64,000 nt of DNA from Candidatus Pseudomonas phytovorans (GCA_029202525.1 CP119325.1:4748001-4812000), one strand, 5' to 3'. Counted from the first letter of the stretch, positions 8,258-17,281 are shown. Notes: generated by a model from the sequence alone, not told the origin. Numbers and translations: made by a program.

Positions 8258-9223
8258 TTATTGGCCCATATCGACTTTGTGCCGCGCCGCATACAGGCAC
8301 AGCATCTCCATGGCCAGGGTCGCCCCGGCCAATGCGGTGATGTCGGCATGGTCGTAGGCCGGCGCCACTTCAACCAGGTCCATGCCCACCAGGTTGATGC
8401 CGCGCAGCCCGCCCAGAATCTCCAGCGCCTGCACGGTGCTCAAGCCGCCACACACCGGTGTACCGGTGCCGGGCGCATAGGCCGGGTCGAGGCAGTCGAT
8501 ATCGAAGGTGAGGTACACCGGCCGCTCTCCAACACGCTGGCGAATCGCCGCAATCACGGCCTCGGTGCCCTGGCGGTGCACCTGTCGGGCATCAAGGATG
8601 GCAAAGCCCTGGCTGTCATCGTTGGTGGTGCGCAGGCCGATCTGCACCGAGTGGGCCGGGTCCACCAGGCCTTCGCGGGCGGCATGCCAGAACATGGTGC
8701 CATGGTCGATACGCTTGCCCTCCTCGTCTGGCCAGGTATCGCTGTGGGCATCGAAGTGGATCAGCGCCAGCGGGCCATGCTGGCGGGCGTGGGCCTTGAG
8801 CAGCGGGTAGCTGATGAAGTGGTCGCCACCGAGGGTAAGCATGGCGCAGCCCGCTTCCAGGATATGGGCGGCATGGGCCTCGATGCTGTCCGGCACCGAC
8901 TGCGGCGTGCCACTGTCAAACGCGCAGTCGCCATAGTCGATCACTGCCAGGTGGTCGAACGGGTCGAATGCCCACGGCCAGTGCCGGGCCCAGGCCTGCT
9001 GCACCGAGGCAGCACGGATGGCCCGCGGGCCGAAACGCGCACCTGGACGGTTGCTGGTGGCGGTATCGAACGGCACACCGCTGACCACCACATCCACACC
9101 GCGCAAGTCGCGGCTGTAGCGGCGGCGCGAGAAACTGGTAATACCAGCGTAGGTACTTTCTGCGGCAGTGCCATACAGGCTGTCGCGGGTCATCGCCTGG
9201 TCGTTGCTTGCGGCTTGCTCCAC
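8258..9223 (-). CDS. speB: Agmatinase-type ureohydrolase (agmatinase or guanidinobutyrase)
   Basis: The 321-residue enzyme shows all manganese-binding motifs of the arginase/agmatinase family: GGDH at 132-135, DAHSD at 158-162 and DIDCLDP at 241-247, followed by GTGTPVCGG. It should remove urea from a guanidino compound such as agmatine or 4-guanidinobutyrate; the exact substrate cannot be set from motifs. The start is GTG with AGGAG nine bases upstream. It follows the polyamine-binding protein gene by 25 bases, with a LysR gene divergent from that, an arrangement that recalls the gbuA-gbuR logic of P. aeruginosa. Confidence 0.85.
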   Translation of the reverse strand: MEQAASNDQAMTRDSLYGTAAESTYAGITSFSRRRYSRDLRGVDVVVSGVPFDTATSNRPGARFGPRAIRAASVQQAWARHWPWAFDPFDHLAVIDYGDCAFDSGTPQSVPDSIEAHAAHILEAGCAMLTLGGDHFISYPLLKAHARQHGPLALIHFDAHSDTWPDEEGKRIDHGTMFWHAAREGLVDPAHSVQIGLRTTNDDSQGFAILDARQVHRQGTEAVIAAIRQRVGERPVYLTFDIDCLDPAYAPGTGTPVCGGLSTVQALEILGGLRGINLVGMDLVEVAPAYDHADITALAGATLAMEMLCLYAARHKVDMGQ

Positions 9224-9248
9224 GGTCGGGCTCCTTGGTTGTAATCAG

Positions 9249-10328
9249 TCACTGGCGGCTGCGGAAGGCCGTCCACAGGCGGTTGCGCTGGCGCAGGTCG
9301 GCCAGGGCCATGCTGCGGTCGGCGAACAGGCGCTGGCGCACTTCGGCAGGCGGGTAGATGTCCGGGTCATTGCGCACGGCCTCATCCACCAACGGCGTGG
9401 CGGCCTGGTTGGCGTTGGCGAAGAACAGTGTGTTGGTCAGCGCGGCCACCGACTCGGGCTTGAGCATGAAGGCGATGAACGCCCGAGCGGCCTCGGGGTG
9501 AGGCGCGTCCTTGGGGATGACCAGGTTGTCCTGCCACACCAGCGTGCCTTCCCGCGGGATGCGGTAAATCAGCTCGAACGGTTTGCCGGCGCGGCGCGCC
9601 TGGTCGGCAGCCATCGCGGCATCGCCGTTGTAGGTCAGCGCCAGGCACACGCTGCCATTGGCCAGGTCGCTGATCTGCCGGCCATTGGCGACGTAGCTGA
9701 TCGAGGGTTGCAGCTGGTTCAGCAACTGCTGCGCGGCGGCCAGATCTTCTTTGTCCTGGCTGTAAGGGTCTTTGCCCAGGTAGTTCAGGGCTACGCCGAT
9801 CACTTCCTGCGGCGAATCGGGCATGGCGATGCCACAGTCCTTCAGCCGGCTGGCGTATTCGGGTTTGAACAGCAGGTCGAGGCTATCCAGCGGCACGTCA
9901 CCCAGGCGCTGGCGCACGGCCTCCACATTCACCCCAAGGCCCAGCGTGCCCCAGGTGTACGGCACGGCATGGCGGTTGCCAGGGTCGGCCTCGGCAAGTT
10001 TTGCGAGCAGGTCCTTGTCGAGGTTGCTGTAACCGGGCATGGACTGGGGGTCGAGCGGTTGCAGGGCATTGGCCTTGAGCGCCCGGGCCAGCACCGTAGA
10101 CGACGGCACCACCACGTCATAACCACTGCCGCCCGTGAGCAACTTGGTTTCCAGCACTTCGGTGGTGTCGAAGGTGTCGTAGCGCACCTTGTAACCGGTT
10201 TCCTGTTCAAAGCGCTGAAGGGTTTGCGGGGCGATGTAGTCGGCCCAGCTGTAGAGGTTGACCACCTTTTCTTCGGCCTGCAGCGGCAAGGCCAGGACCA
10301 GGGACAACAGGCACAACGATCGACGCAT
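9249..10328 (-). CDS. Periplasmic polyamine-binding protein (PotD/PotF-like)
   Basis: This 359-residue protein has a signal peptide (MRRSLCLLSLVLALPLQAEE) and a classic PotD/PotF opening, VVNLYSWADYIAPQTLQRFEQ, then YDVVVPSS and FIAFMLKPESVAALTN. It should capture putrescine, spermidine or a guanidino analogue in the periplasm. The ATG at 10328 is preceded by GAGG at good spacing; a GTG three codons earlier is possible. No permease or ATPase gene is adjacent, so it is an orphan binding protein that must borrow a transporter or act in sensing. It is cotranscribed with the ureohydrolase. Confidence 0.88.
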   Translation of the reverse strand: MRRSLCLLSLVLALPLQAEEKVVNLYSWADYIAPQTLQRFEQETGYKVRYDTFDTTEVLETKLLTGGSGYDVVVPSSTVLARALKANALQPLDPQSMPGYSNLDKDLLAKLAEADPGNRHAVPYTWGTLGLGVNVEAVRQRLGDVPLDSLDLLFKPEYASRLKDCGIAMPDSPQEVIGVALNYLGKDPYSQDKEDLAAAQQLLNQLQPSISYVANGRQISDLANGSVCLALTYNGDAAMAADQARRAGKPFELIYRIPREGTLVWQDNLVIPKDAPHPEAARAFIAFMLKPESVAALTNTLFFANANQAATPLVDEAVRNDPDIYPPAEVRQRLFADRSMALADLRQRNRLWTAFRSRQ

Positions 10329-10430
10329 GACGGACACCTCGGCAAATGGGTGGATGCCGCGAGCATGCCAGCCGGGTTACATTGCAGGAATGGCAAGTTT
10401 GCAAAGCTGACATTCATCAGGAGCAATGTA

Positions 10431-11321
10431 ATGCTCGGACAACTGCACGACCCCGACCTGCACCTGCTGCGGCTGTTCGTCACTGTAGTCGAGGCCGGGG
10501 GCTTCAGCGCCGCGCAAGGCGTGCTGGGGTTGAGCCAGCCCACCATCAGCCAGCGTATGGCGCAGCTGGAAGCACGGCTGGGCTACCGCCTGTGCAGCCG
10601 CGGCAAGGGCGGTTTTCACCTGACGGAAAAAGGCGTGTTGCTACTGGAGGCGGCGCGCGGGCTGCTGTTGAACATCGAGCAGTTCCGCCAGCAGGCCAAC
10701 GGCGTTGCCGGGCGCTTGCTGGGCACCGTGCGCATTGGCATGGCGGAAAACCAGGACAAGGCGGTGAGCCTGAAGTTGGCAGTGGCCATTACAGCGTTTC
10801 GCAAGCGAGAGGAAGCGGTGCAGCTGGAGCTGATCAGCGCACCGCCGGCAGAGCTGGAGCGGTTGTTGCTGGAGCAACGGCTGGACTACGCCATCAGCTA
10901 CTTTTCCGGCAACCAGGCGGCCTTTGATTACCAGCCCTTGTTTGATGAACGGCAACGGCTGTATTGCGCCAAGGGGCATGTGTTGTTCGGGAAGGCCGAT
11001 ATTGGGCTTGAGCGGTTGCTGGAGATGGACCAGGTGCGCCATCCCTACCGGTTTCTGAAAGGGGGTGAGCCGTTCCAGAGCCGGCGCAGCATGGCGGTGG
11101 CAGAGCAGATCGAGAGCGTACTGACGTTTATTTTATCGGGGCGCCATATTGGTTATCTGCCATGCCATTGCGCGCAGGGATGGGAAGCTGAGGGGTTGTT
11201 GTGGGCGTTGGACCCGGGGCTGGATTTTGTTGTGCCGTTTACCCTGGCCCGGCACCGGACACAGGGGGTTGGTGAGGCGCAGCAGGCCTTTGCGCAGGAT
11301 TTGCTGGCAGCATTCGCCTGA
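10431..11321 (+). CDS. LysR-family transcriptional regulator
   Basis: The 296-residue protein has an N-terminal winged helix (FVTVVEAGGFSAAQGVLGLSQPTISQRMAQLEARLGYRLCSR) and a LysR effector domain. It diverges from the polyamine-binding protein gene with about 100 bases between starts. That interval holds a TTGC-N7-GCAA dyad at 10382-10396 that could be its binding site. By position it likely controls the binding protein and ureohydrolase in response to a polyamine or guanidino compound. The frame is open far upstream, but that part is antisense to the neighbours and the ATG at 10431 begins the normal LysR N-terminus. Confidence 0.85.
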   Translation: MLGQLHDPDLHLLRLFVTVVEAGGFSAAQGVLGLSQPTISQRMAQLEARLGYRLCSRGKGGFHLTEKGVLLLEAARGLLLNIEQFRQQANGVAGRLLGTVRIGMAENQDKAVSLKLAVAITAFRKREEAVQLELISAPPAELERLLLEQRLDYAISYFSGNQAAFDYQPLFDERQRLYCAKGHVLFGKADIGLERLLEMDQVRHPYRFLKGGEPFQSRRSMAVAEQIESVLTFILSGRHIGYLPCHCAQGWEAEGLLWALDPGLDFVVPFTLARHRTQGVGEAQQAFAQDLLAAFA

Positions 11322-11330
11322 ACTGGCCTA

Positions 11331-11417
11331 TGTGGGAGCGGGCTTGTCCCGCGAAGCAGGCAACGCGGTGCATGGCACCGGCTTTGCCGGTGTTCGCGGG
11401 GCAAGCCCGCTCCCACA
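11331..11417. repeat. REP-type inverted repeat pair
   Basis: Arms 11331-11355 and 11393-11417 are inverted copies of the TGTGGGAGCGGGCTTG-type REP, differing at one position. The pair separates the convergent LysR and receptor genes and probably forms the 3' ends of both transcripts. Confidence 0.85.
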
Positions 11418-11440
11418 CAGACTGGTACAGGCGGCAACAA

Positions 11441-13876
11441 TCAGTAAGCCATGCTCCAGGTCAGGGTGTAGGTACGCCCACGCCCCTGGTAGTCATACAG
11501 GTACGCCGGCCCGTAAGTCGGCGAATAGAACAACGTCGCACGCTGCCCCCAGACCGTGCTGTACTGCTTGTCCAGCAGGTTCTGGATGCCGGCGCTGAAG
11601 GTGCCGAAGCCGGTGTCCTGGCTGCCAAGCAGATCGAAGGTGGTGTAACCGTCGATCTCGTGGTCGGCATCGTCCTTCAGGCTGAAGGCATGGTTGGCCT
11701 GCAGCCGCGCGCTGCGCCCATCGCCTTTCCAGCCAACAAAGGCAGTGGCTTTGGACAATGATGCATAGCGCGCATCACGCTTGATCCAGCCGCCGTCGAC
11801 AGCTTCTTCCTCGGAGCGGGTCAAGTGCAGCGTGCTGCCAGCTTCCCAGCCATTCTGAAAGTGCCGGGTCAGCGCCCCTTCGAAGCCGAAGTCGCGGCTC
11901 TTCTGCTCTTGCACGTTGATCGTCAGCGTTTGCGAATCGACGTTGATGATCTTGTCCGACCAGATGTAGTACAGCGCCGCCTGGGCATCCCAGTCCAGGT
12001 CGGCATAGCGCCAGCCCAGTTCAACCTGGCGGCTCTTGATGCCGGCCAGCGGGTTGTCGGCCACGCTCAGGCCGGGCTTGCCGTAGTACTTGGCAGGGTC
12101 TGGCAGGTCGAAACCTTCGCCATAGTTGGTCCACACCTGGTGGCCGTTCTTGAAGTCGTAGATGGCGCCGACGTTGAACAGGTTGACCTGGTAATCGTTG
12201 CTGCCGCCCGGCACGCCTTTGAAGTCGCTGACGTCCACGTCCATCTGCTGGTGACGGGCGCCGCCCGAGAACGTCAGTTTGTCGGTGGCATGCCAATCCA
12301 GCTGGGCGTACACCGACACGCCATCGACTCGGTAGCTGGGGTAGCGCGCGGCCTTGCTGTCTTTTTCCATTTCCAGGCCGCCCGACTCGGACGAGGTCAG
12401 GGCGTTGAACGTGGTCTGCTCGGCATTGAAGCGTTCGCGGTCAAGGTCAACGCCGTAGGTCAGCTTCAACGTGTCCCACTGCTTGGCGAACAGGCCCTTG
12501 AGGCTGGTGACCTCGAAGTTCTGCTGCGAGGCCGCAAAGTACACCCCGCGCGAGCCGGTAGGCGTGGCGCGGTTGTAGTACGGGAACGGGTAGAAGTTGT
12601 CGTCTTCCTTGCGGTACGAGGCCTGCAGGTAGAAATCCTGGCCCAGCACGTCGTTGTGGTGGTAATTGGCATTCAGCAACAAGCGCCGGGTGCGCGGCTC
12701 CAGGTCGGACGAATAGCCGCTGCGCAGCTCGGCGTCTTCCAGGTCTGACGGCGCGTTGTAGTTCAGGTTGGGGAAGTAGATACCCGTGCTGCCGTGGTTG
12801 CCCGAGTCGTAGTACTGGGCCAACAGGTCGAGGCTCTGCTGGTCATTCAACTGCATACCCAGGGTGCCGAGCACGTCGATGGTGCGGTTGTACTGCAGGT
12901 CGGTCTGGGTGTTGTCGATGAAAATCTGGTCGCCGGCGCCGTCGTAGAAGGCCTCGTTCTGCTCACCCGAGATACCCAGCCTGGCATTGACCCGCTCGTT
13001 GCCGCCGCTGATCGACTGGGCGAAGCGCGTGGCAAGGTCATCGCTATTGTTGAAACCACTGCTGGCACCAAGCTGGGTCTCGAAACGTGCCGCGCCAGGT
13101 TCGCCCTTCTTGGTCACGATGTTGATGATACCGCCGGTGGCGCCGCCGCCGTAGATGGCACTGGCACCGGAAAGCACTTCGACGCGCTCGACGTTGAACG
13201 GGGAAATGCTGTCGAACTGGCGCGACAGGCCGCGCGAGCTGTTCTGGCTAACCCCGTCGATCATCACCAGCACGTTGCGCCCGCGCATGTTCTGGCCATA
13301 GTTGGTGCGCCCTTCCGGCGCCAGGTCAAGGCCCGGTACCAGCTTGCCAATGGCTTCCTTCAAGCTGACGCCGCTGTCGATCTGCTCACGCAGTTGCTGC
13401 TGGTCGACCACCCAGACGGTGCCGGGGATTTCGCTGATTGCGGTGCTGGTGCGCGAGGCCACACTGACTTCGATCGGCTTGAGGTTTACCGCCTGTGGCG
13501 TTGTATCGGCCTTGCGCAGGGTCACGGTGCGGGCGTCGCTGAAGTGCCAGCTCATGCCGCTGCCTGCCAGCAACTGTTGCAGCGCCTGCTCGACGCTGTA
13601 GCTGCCGTTCAAGGCCGGGCTGGCAACGCCTGCGACATCGCCTGTGGTGAACAGCAAGTGCAGGCCGGCCTGGTCGGCGAAGGTGGTCAGGGCCTGGTCC
13701 AGCGGCTGGGCTGGCAGGTCGAGCTGAACCTGACGAGCCTGTATCTGGGCCTGTTCGGCAGTGGTCGCGGCCCACGCCTGCAGGGGGCCGGCCAGCATGG
13801 CCAGGGCACTGCAGGACAACAGGGCGTGGTGAAGAGCAACGCGGCGGCGGTGCAAGGGCTTGAGCATCAGAGGCAC
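11441..13876 (-). CDS. iutA: TonB-dependent siderophore receptor with signalling domain (IutA-type)
   Basis: After a signal peptide come an STN/secretin-TonB signalling domain (about residues 50-124, including YSVEQALQQLLAGSG), a plug with VERVEVLSGASAIYGGGATGGIINIVTKK, and a 22-strand type barrel ending in aromatic WSMAY. It imports a ferric siderophore and signals occupancy to the anti-sigma part of the upstream regulator. The pairing with a one-chain sigma/anti-sigma protein matches IutA/IutY of P. putida, where the ligand is aerobactin; the ligand here is inferred from that. The start is unsure: GTG at 13876 has AGGA at good spacing, ATG at 13867 and TTG at 13894 are alternatives. Confidence 0.8.
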   Translation of the reverse strand: MPLMLKPLHRRRVALHHALLSCSALAMLAGPLQAWAATTAEQAQIQARQVQLDLPAQPLDQALTTFADQAGLHLLFTTGDVAGVASPALNGSYSVEQALQQLLAGSGMSWHFSDARTVTLRKADTTPQAVNLKPIEVSVASRTSTAISEIPGTVWVVDQQQLREQIDSGVSLKEAIGKLVPGLDLAPEGRTNYGQNMRGRNVLVMIDGVSQNSSRGLSRQFDSISPFNVERVEVLSGASAIYGGGATGGIINIVTKKGEPGAARFETQLGASSGFNNSDDLATRFAQSISGGNERVNARLGISGEQNEAFYDGAGDQIFIDNTQTDLQYNRTIDVLGTLGMQLNDQQSLDLLAQYYDSGNHGSTGIYFPNLNYNAPSDLEDAELRSGYSSDLEPRTRRLLLNANYHHNDVLGQDFYLQASYRKEDDNFYPFPYYNRATPTGSRGVYFAASQQNFEVTSLKGLFAKQWDTLKLTYGVDLDRERFNAEQTTFNALTSSESGGLEMEKDSKAARYPSYRVDGVSVYAQLDWHATDKLTFSGGARHQQMDVDVSDFKGVPGGSNDYQVNLFNVGAIYDFKNGHQVWTNYGEGFDLPDPAKYYGKPGLSVADNPLAGIKSRQVELGWRYADLDWDAQAALYYIWSDKIINVDSQTLTINVQEQKSRDFGFEGALTRHFQNGWEAGSTLHLTRSEEEAVDGGWIKRDARYASLSKATAFVGWKGDGRSARLQANHAFSLKDDADHEIDGYTTFDLLGSQDTGFGTFSAGIQNLLDKQYSTVWGQRATLFYSPTYGPAYLYDYQGRGRTYTLTWSMAY

Positions 13877-13980
13877 GAATGAGCTTCCTGACAAGTCGTA
13901 AATGAGAATGGGTTGCTGATCAGTCCCACTACGACGATCTGGCTTGCAGGAACTTGCAGTGCCAAACGGAAATTATTTTC

Positions 13981-14086
13981 CTGTGCCGGCCTCTTCGCGG
14001 GCATGCCCGCTCCCACAGGTGCGCCACAGAACTAAAGACTTGCTGGACCTGTGGGAGCGGGCGAGCCCGCGAAGAGGCCGGCACAG
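13981..14086. repeat. REP-type inverted repeat pair between iutY and iutA
   Basis: Forty-base arms (13981-14020 and 14047-14086) pair with two mismatches. The arms include the GGGAGCGGG core and a longer flanking CTGTGCCGGCCTCTTCGCGG. The element separates the regulator from the receptor gene and could lower read-through, leaving iutA to its own promoter. Confidence 0.85.
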
Positions 14087-14091
14087 GCAGA

Positions 14092-15216
14092 TCAATGCAC
14101 CACAGCCAACCACGGCAGGTAGGTCACTTTCAGGCCATAGCGCTGCTCCAAGGTACGCAATAGTGCTTCAGGCTCATCCAGGTCAAACACCCCGCTCACC
14201 TCCATCGCCGCCAGCTTGCTATCGGACAGCACGATGCGCCCCTGCCGGTAACGCTCAAGCTCCATCAGCACCTGCCCCAGCGGTTTGCCGTTGAAGATCA
14301 GCTTGCCGCGCTGCCAGGCCATCTGTGCACCAGCATCGGCCGCCACCGCCAGTTCATGTTCGCCAACCTTGGCTTCACCGCGTGCCAGCACCACGCGACC
14401 ATCTCGGCGCACGCTGAAGGTGGCAGCATCACCCTGCACCCGCTCACCAGCCGTATCGACTACAAATGGCCGCGGATCGTCCGTGGTCTCGAACAGGGCC
14501 TCACCGGCATCCAGCACCACCCGGCGTTCGTGCTCACTGAACACCACGCTGAGCGCACTGGCACTGTTCAGCGTCACCCGCGTGCCGTCCGCCAGAGTAA
14601 TCACCTGCCGCTCACCCACCGCAGTGTGGTAGTCCGCCAGCAGCATCGGCGCCTGCTGCCAACCTGCCACAGCGGCGACCAGCAACACCACAGAGGCAGC
14701 CACACCGGCCTGCTTGAGCCAGTCACGACAATGGCGCAGGGCCTGGCCGATATATTTGGCCACCATGCTCTCGGAAACCCCCAGCCTATGTGCAATCTGC
14801 GCCTGGGTCAGGCCTTCGACGCGGTTCAGCAACAACGCCTGGCGGGCATTGTCGGGCAGTTCAAGCAGCGCATCATCGAGGATTTTCAGGCGCTCACGGG
14901 CCAGTAGCGTCGCCTCGGGGGCCGGCGCCGGGCAGGCCAGCTCGGTTGCTCCGTCACAATCGTCATGGCTGGCTGCGAGGCGCTGCTCGCGGCGCAAGGC
15001 ATCGATTGCCAGGTTGCCTGCCACGCGGAAGATGAAGCTGCGGGCGTGCAACACCGGCACCGCCTGTTCATCGACTTTCACCAGTTTCAGGTAGGTTTCC
15101 TGCGCCACGTCAGCGGCGCGCTGGCGGTCGCTCATGCGCCGGGTCAGGAACTGCAACAGGTCGTCGTAGTGCTCCTGGAATGTCGCCAGCAGGCCCGACA
15201 CGGGTGACGTCAGCAT
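14092..15216 (-). CDS. iutY: Hybrid ECF sigma factor / anti-sigma factor (IutY-type)
   Basis: One 374-residue chain holds two normally separate proteins. Residues 1-165 are a FecI-type ECF sigma factor: region 2 DVAQETYLKLVKV, region 4 LTQAQIAHRLGVSESMVAKYIGQALRHC. Residues about 168-187 form a single membrane helix. The rest is a periplasmic FecR domain (TAVGERQVITLADGTRVTLNSAS) and the C-terminal FecR module. P. putida IutY has this architecture; on aerobactin binding to IutA it is cut to release the sigma part. Where FecR-type anti-sigmas carry the self-cleaving Gly-Thr pair, this protein has Ala264-Ala265. A Fur-like site lies upstream. Confidence 0.88.
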   Translation of the reverse strand: MLTSPVSGLLATFQEHYDDLLQFLTRRMSDRQRAADVAQETYLKLVKVDEQAVPVLHARSFIFRVAGNLAIDALRREQRLAASHDDCDGATELACPAPAPEATLLARERLKILDDALLELPDNARQALLLNRVEGLTQAQIAHRLGVSESMVAKYIGQALRHCRDWLKQAGVAASVVLLVAAVAGWQQAPMLLADYHTAVGERQVITLADGTRVTLNSASALSVVFSEHERRVVLDAGEALFETTDDPRPFVVDTAGERVQGDAATFSVRRDGRVVLARGEAKVGEHELAVAADAGAQMAWQRGKLIFNGKPLGQVLMELERYRQGRIVLSDSKLAAMEVSGVFDLDEPEALLRTLEQRYGLKVTYLPWLAVVH

Positions 15217-15252
15217 GGTTTTAAGAGCAGCCAGTAGGATGAGTTATCGGGC

Positions 15253-15271
15253 GGTAATGAGAAACAGTATC
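15253..15271 (-). promoter_or_regulatory. Fur-box-like site upstream of iutY
   Basis: The 19-base site agrees with the classical Fur consensus at about 14 positions and lies 37 bases before the iutY start codon. It fits iron repression of the signalling regulator. Confidence 0.55.
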
Positions 15272-15351
15272 TTTCATCTGCACGGATACTTTCAACGCCG
15301 ACGCGCATTTGCCACACTGACCATTCGCCCACTCTGGCAAGGTCGCCCGCA

Positions 15352-15834
15352 ATGACTGCCCGCCTGCATCGCTGTATTCACCTGTTTCTCGTCCTGCTGA
15401 TGGCCTATGGCCTGGGCGCCTGCGCACTGTTCCAGCCACGTGACCCGGTCAACATCAGCGTGATCGGCATAGAGCCGCTGCCCGGGCAGGAACTGGAACT
15501 GCGCATGGCGGTGAAAATGCGGGTGCAAAACCCCAACGAGTCGCCGATCGACTACAACGGCATTGCCCTGAACCTGGAAGTAAACGGCCAGCCGCTGGCC
15601 GCCGGGGTCAGCGACCAGCAGGGGCACATTGGCCGTTATGACGAAGCCGTGATCGTGGTGCCGGTGAGCATCACGGCGTTTTCCTTTCTGCGACAGGCCT
15701 ATGGGCTGGGCACGGTGGACTCGCTGAAGGGGTTGCCCTACAAGCTGCGCGGCAAGCTGGCGGGCGGGTTGCTGGGGACTGTGCGCTTCACGGACGAGGG
15801 CAAGCTGGACCTTCCCAAAGGCGCCTACTGGTAA
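15352..15834 (+). CDS. LEA type 2 (WHy domain) lipoprotein
   Basis: The 160-residue protein starts with a lipoprotein signal; the lipobox is LGAC with Cys near residue 24. The mature part is a LEA-2/WHy domain with the typical VKMRVQNPNESPIDYNGIALNLEVNGQPLAAGVS. Such domains are linked to desiccation or stress protection, but roles of bacterial members are poorly known. It is divergent from iutY and the Fur-like site lies between, although nothing else ties it to iron. Confidence 0.8.
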   Translation: MTARLHRCIHLFLVLLMAYGLGACALFQPRDPVNISVIGIEPLPGQELELRMAVKMRVQNPNESPIDYNGIALNLEVNGQPLAAGVSDQQGHIGRYDEAVIVVPVSITAFSFLRQAYGLGTVDSLKGLPYKLRGKLAGGLLGTVRFTDEGKLDLPKGAYW

Positions 15835-15851
15835 GCACCCGCCGCGGGTGT

Positions 15852-16115
15852 TCAGCGGCTGGCGCTGGCGGCGGCCATCAGCTTGTTGACTTCGCTGCGC
15901 ACCATGCTGGCGTATTCGGGCGGCGACATGCTCTCCAGTTCGGCGCGGACCCACTCGGCCCATTTACCCTTGCGCCGCGGCTTTTCGGCAATCAGCCGGG
16001 CCGCATCGCCCTTGGCCTTGCCCAGGTTGTTTTGCCACAGGTCGAACAGCCGCGCCTTCTCTGCCTCGATCTGCGCCCGTTCCTCGAAGCTCATGTTGGC
16101 CAGATTGAAACTCAT
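15852..16115 (-). CDS. Small conserved hypothetical protein
   Basis: The 87-residue protein is highly charged and helical (SFEERAQIEAEKARLFDLWQ, then basic EKPRRKGKWAEWVRAELES). It has no signal peptide or membrane segment, so it should be cytoplasmic. I recognise it only as a conserved Pseudomonas protein without known role. The ATG at 16115 is preferred over an upstream in-frame ATG at 16211, because the upstream part lacks conservation-like composition and overlaps the divergent gene's leader; ATG at 16094 is another option. Confidence 0.6.
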   Translation of the reverse strand: MSFNLANMSFEERAQIEAEKARLFDLWQNNLGKAKGDAARLIAEKPRRKGKWAEWVRAELESMSPPEYASMVRSEVNKLMAAASASR

Positions 16116-16244
16116 GAAGGTACCTGCAGGTTTGAAAATGGCCGCTATCTTACACCCAGGCAACGCAACATCGGAAAGCCGCCGCAACTTTCCCGACGCG
16201 GCGGCATCCATTGTTCACACCACTCCATCAACGAGGACGAGTTC

Positions 16245-16565
16245 ATGGCCCGTAAAAACGCCACGCTGGCGGACAGCGATCAGATCAAGGACCAGGTATT
16301 CAGCGAGCTGCAATCGCTGATCGAAGAATCGGAAAAACTGCTGACCGAAAGTGCCGCCCTGGTGGGCGAAGAAGCAGAAACCCTGCGAGCACAGGTCAGC
16401 CTCAAACTGAAACAGGCGCGCCAGGCCGCTGGCAATGTGCGGGACAAAGCGCAACCGGTGGTGGACGCCACCCAGGACTACATCGGCGGCCACCCCTGGC
16501 AGACCGTCGCCATCTCCGCCGGTCTGGGGCTGGTGGTAGGCCTGTTGCTGGGCCGACGCAACTGA
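16245..16565 (+). CDS. DUF883/ElaB-YqjD family membrane-anchored protein
   Basis: The 106-residue protein has a long amphipathic helical region (DQVFSELQSLIEESEKLLTES through LKLKQARQAAG), then a single C-terminal membrane helix with the typical HPWQTVAISAGLGLVVGLLLGRR. In E. coli, YqjD/ElaB sit in the inner membrane and bind ribosomes in stationary phase. The same role here is inferred. The ATG at 16245 begins the family-like N-terminus; the frame is open upstream without support. Confidence 0.85.
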   Translation: MARKNATLADSDQIKDQVFSELQSLIEESEKLLTESAALVGEEAETLRAQVSLKLKQARQAAGNVRDKAQPVVDATQDYIGGHPWQTVAISAGLGLVVGLLLGRRN

Positions 16566-16587
16566 AGCCTCGGCCGCCTGGTGCGAA

Positions 16588-17205
16588 TCAGGCGGCCAGC
16601 GCCTGCGGAATACCACTGTGGAAGCGCAGCTCCTGGTCCGGTGACTGGATCAGCTCCATTTCTGCTGCGCGCACCAGTTCAACCCGTCGGGCGATGTCTG
16701 CCTCATCACCGTAGTTGTGTGCCAGCTTCAGGTAGCCCTGATAATGGCGCGCTTCGCTTTTCAGCAGGCCGTGATAAAAGCGGCCCAACTCTTCGTCCAG
16801 GTGCGGCACCAGCGCAGCAAAGCGCTCGCAACTGCGTGCCTCGATGAACGCCCCCACCACCAGCGTATCCACCAGCTTGACCGGCTCGTGGGCGCGTACC
16901 AGGCGGCGCAACCCCGACGCATAGCGCCCCGCCGACACCGGGCGCAGTGGCACGCCACGGCGTTTCATCAGGCGCAACACCTGCTCGTGGTGCACCAACT
17001 CTTCACGGGCCAGGCGCGACATCATGTTGATCAGGTCGAGGTGGGTGTTGTATTTGGCCATCAGGCTCAAGGCCGTGCTGGCGGCCTTGAATTCGCAGTT
17101 CTTGTGGTCGATCAGCAGGGTTTCCTGGTCGGCGAGCGCCGCTTCGATCCAGGCGTCTGGCGTCGGGCAGCCAAGAAAGGCGTCGATTTCGGGGATCAGG
17201 GACAT
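16588..17205 (-). CDS. miaE: tRNA-(ms2io6A)-hydroxylase MiaE
   Basis: The 205-residue protein is a MiaE non-haem di-iron monooxygenase. Motifs include DHKNCEFKAASTALSLMAKY, the EELVHHEQVLRLM iron-ligand helix and ARHYQGYLKLA. It hydroxylates the isopentenyl group of ms2i6A at position 37 of tRNA, a reaction that needs oxygen. It converges with the DUF883 gene and diverges from the universal stress gene, whose promoter carries an oxygen-responsive ANR/FNR site. Confidence 0.93.
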   Translation of the reverse strand: MSLIPEIDAFLGCPTPDAWIEAALADQETLLIDHKNCEFKAASTALSLMAKYNTHLDLINMMSRLAREELVHHEQVLRLMKRRGVPLRPVSAGRYASGLRRLVRAHEPVKLVDTLVVGAFIEARSCERFAALVPHLDEELGRFYHGLLKSEARHYQGYLKLAHNYGDEADIARRVELVRAAEMELIQSPDQELRFHSGIPQALAA

Positions 17206-17281
17206 AAGCGTGCAACCACACAGAACTGGCAGGGCCGGCGATTATACCGGCGGCGGCGGGCGGCGCCAGTGACTATGCTTG

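Noticed and set aside
9168..10430. A long in-frame extension of the LysR gene to the left
   Set aside because: It runs antisense through the polyamine-binding protein gene and has no LysR-like sequence; the normal LysR N-terminus begins at 10431.
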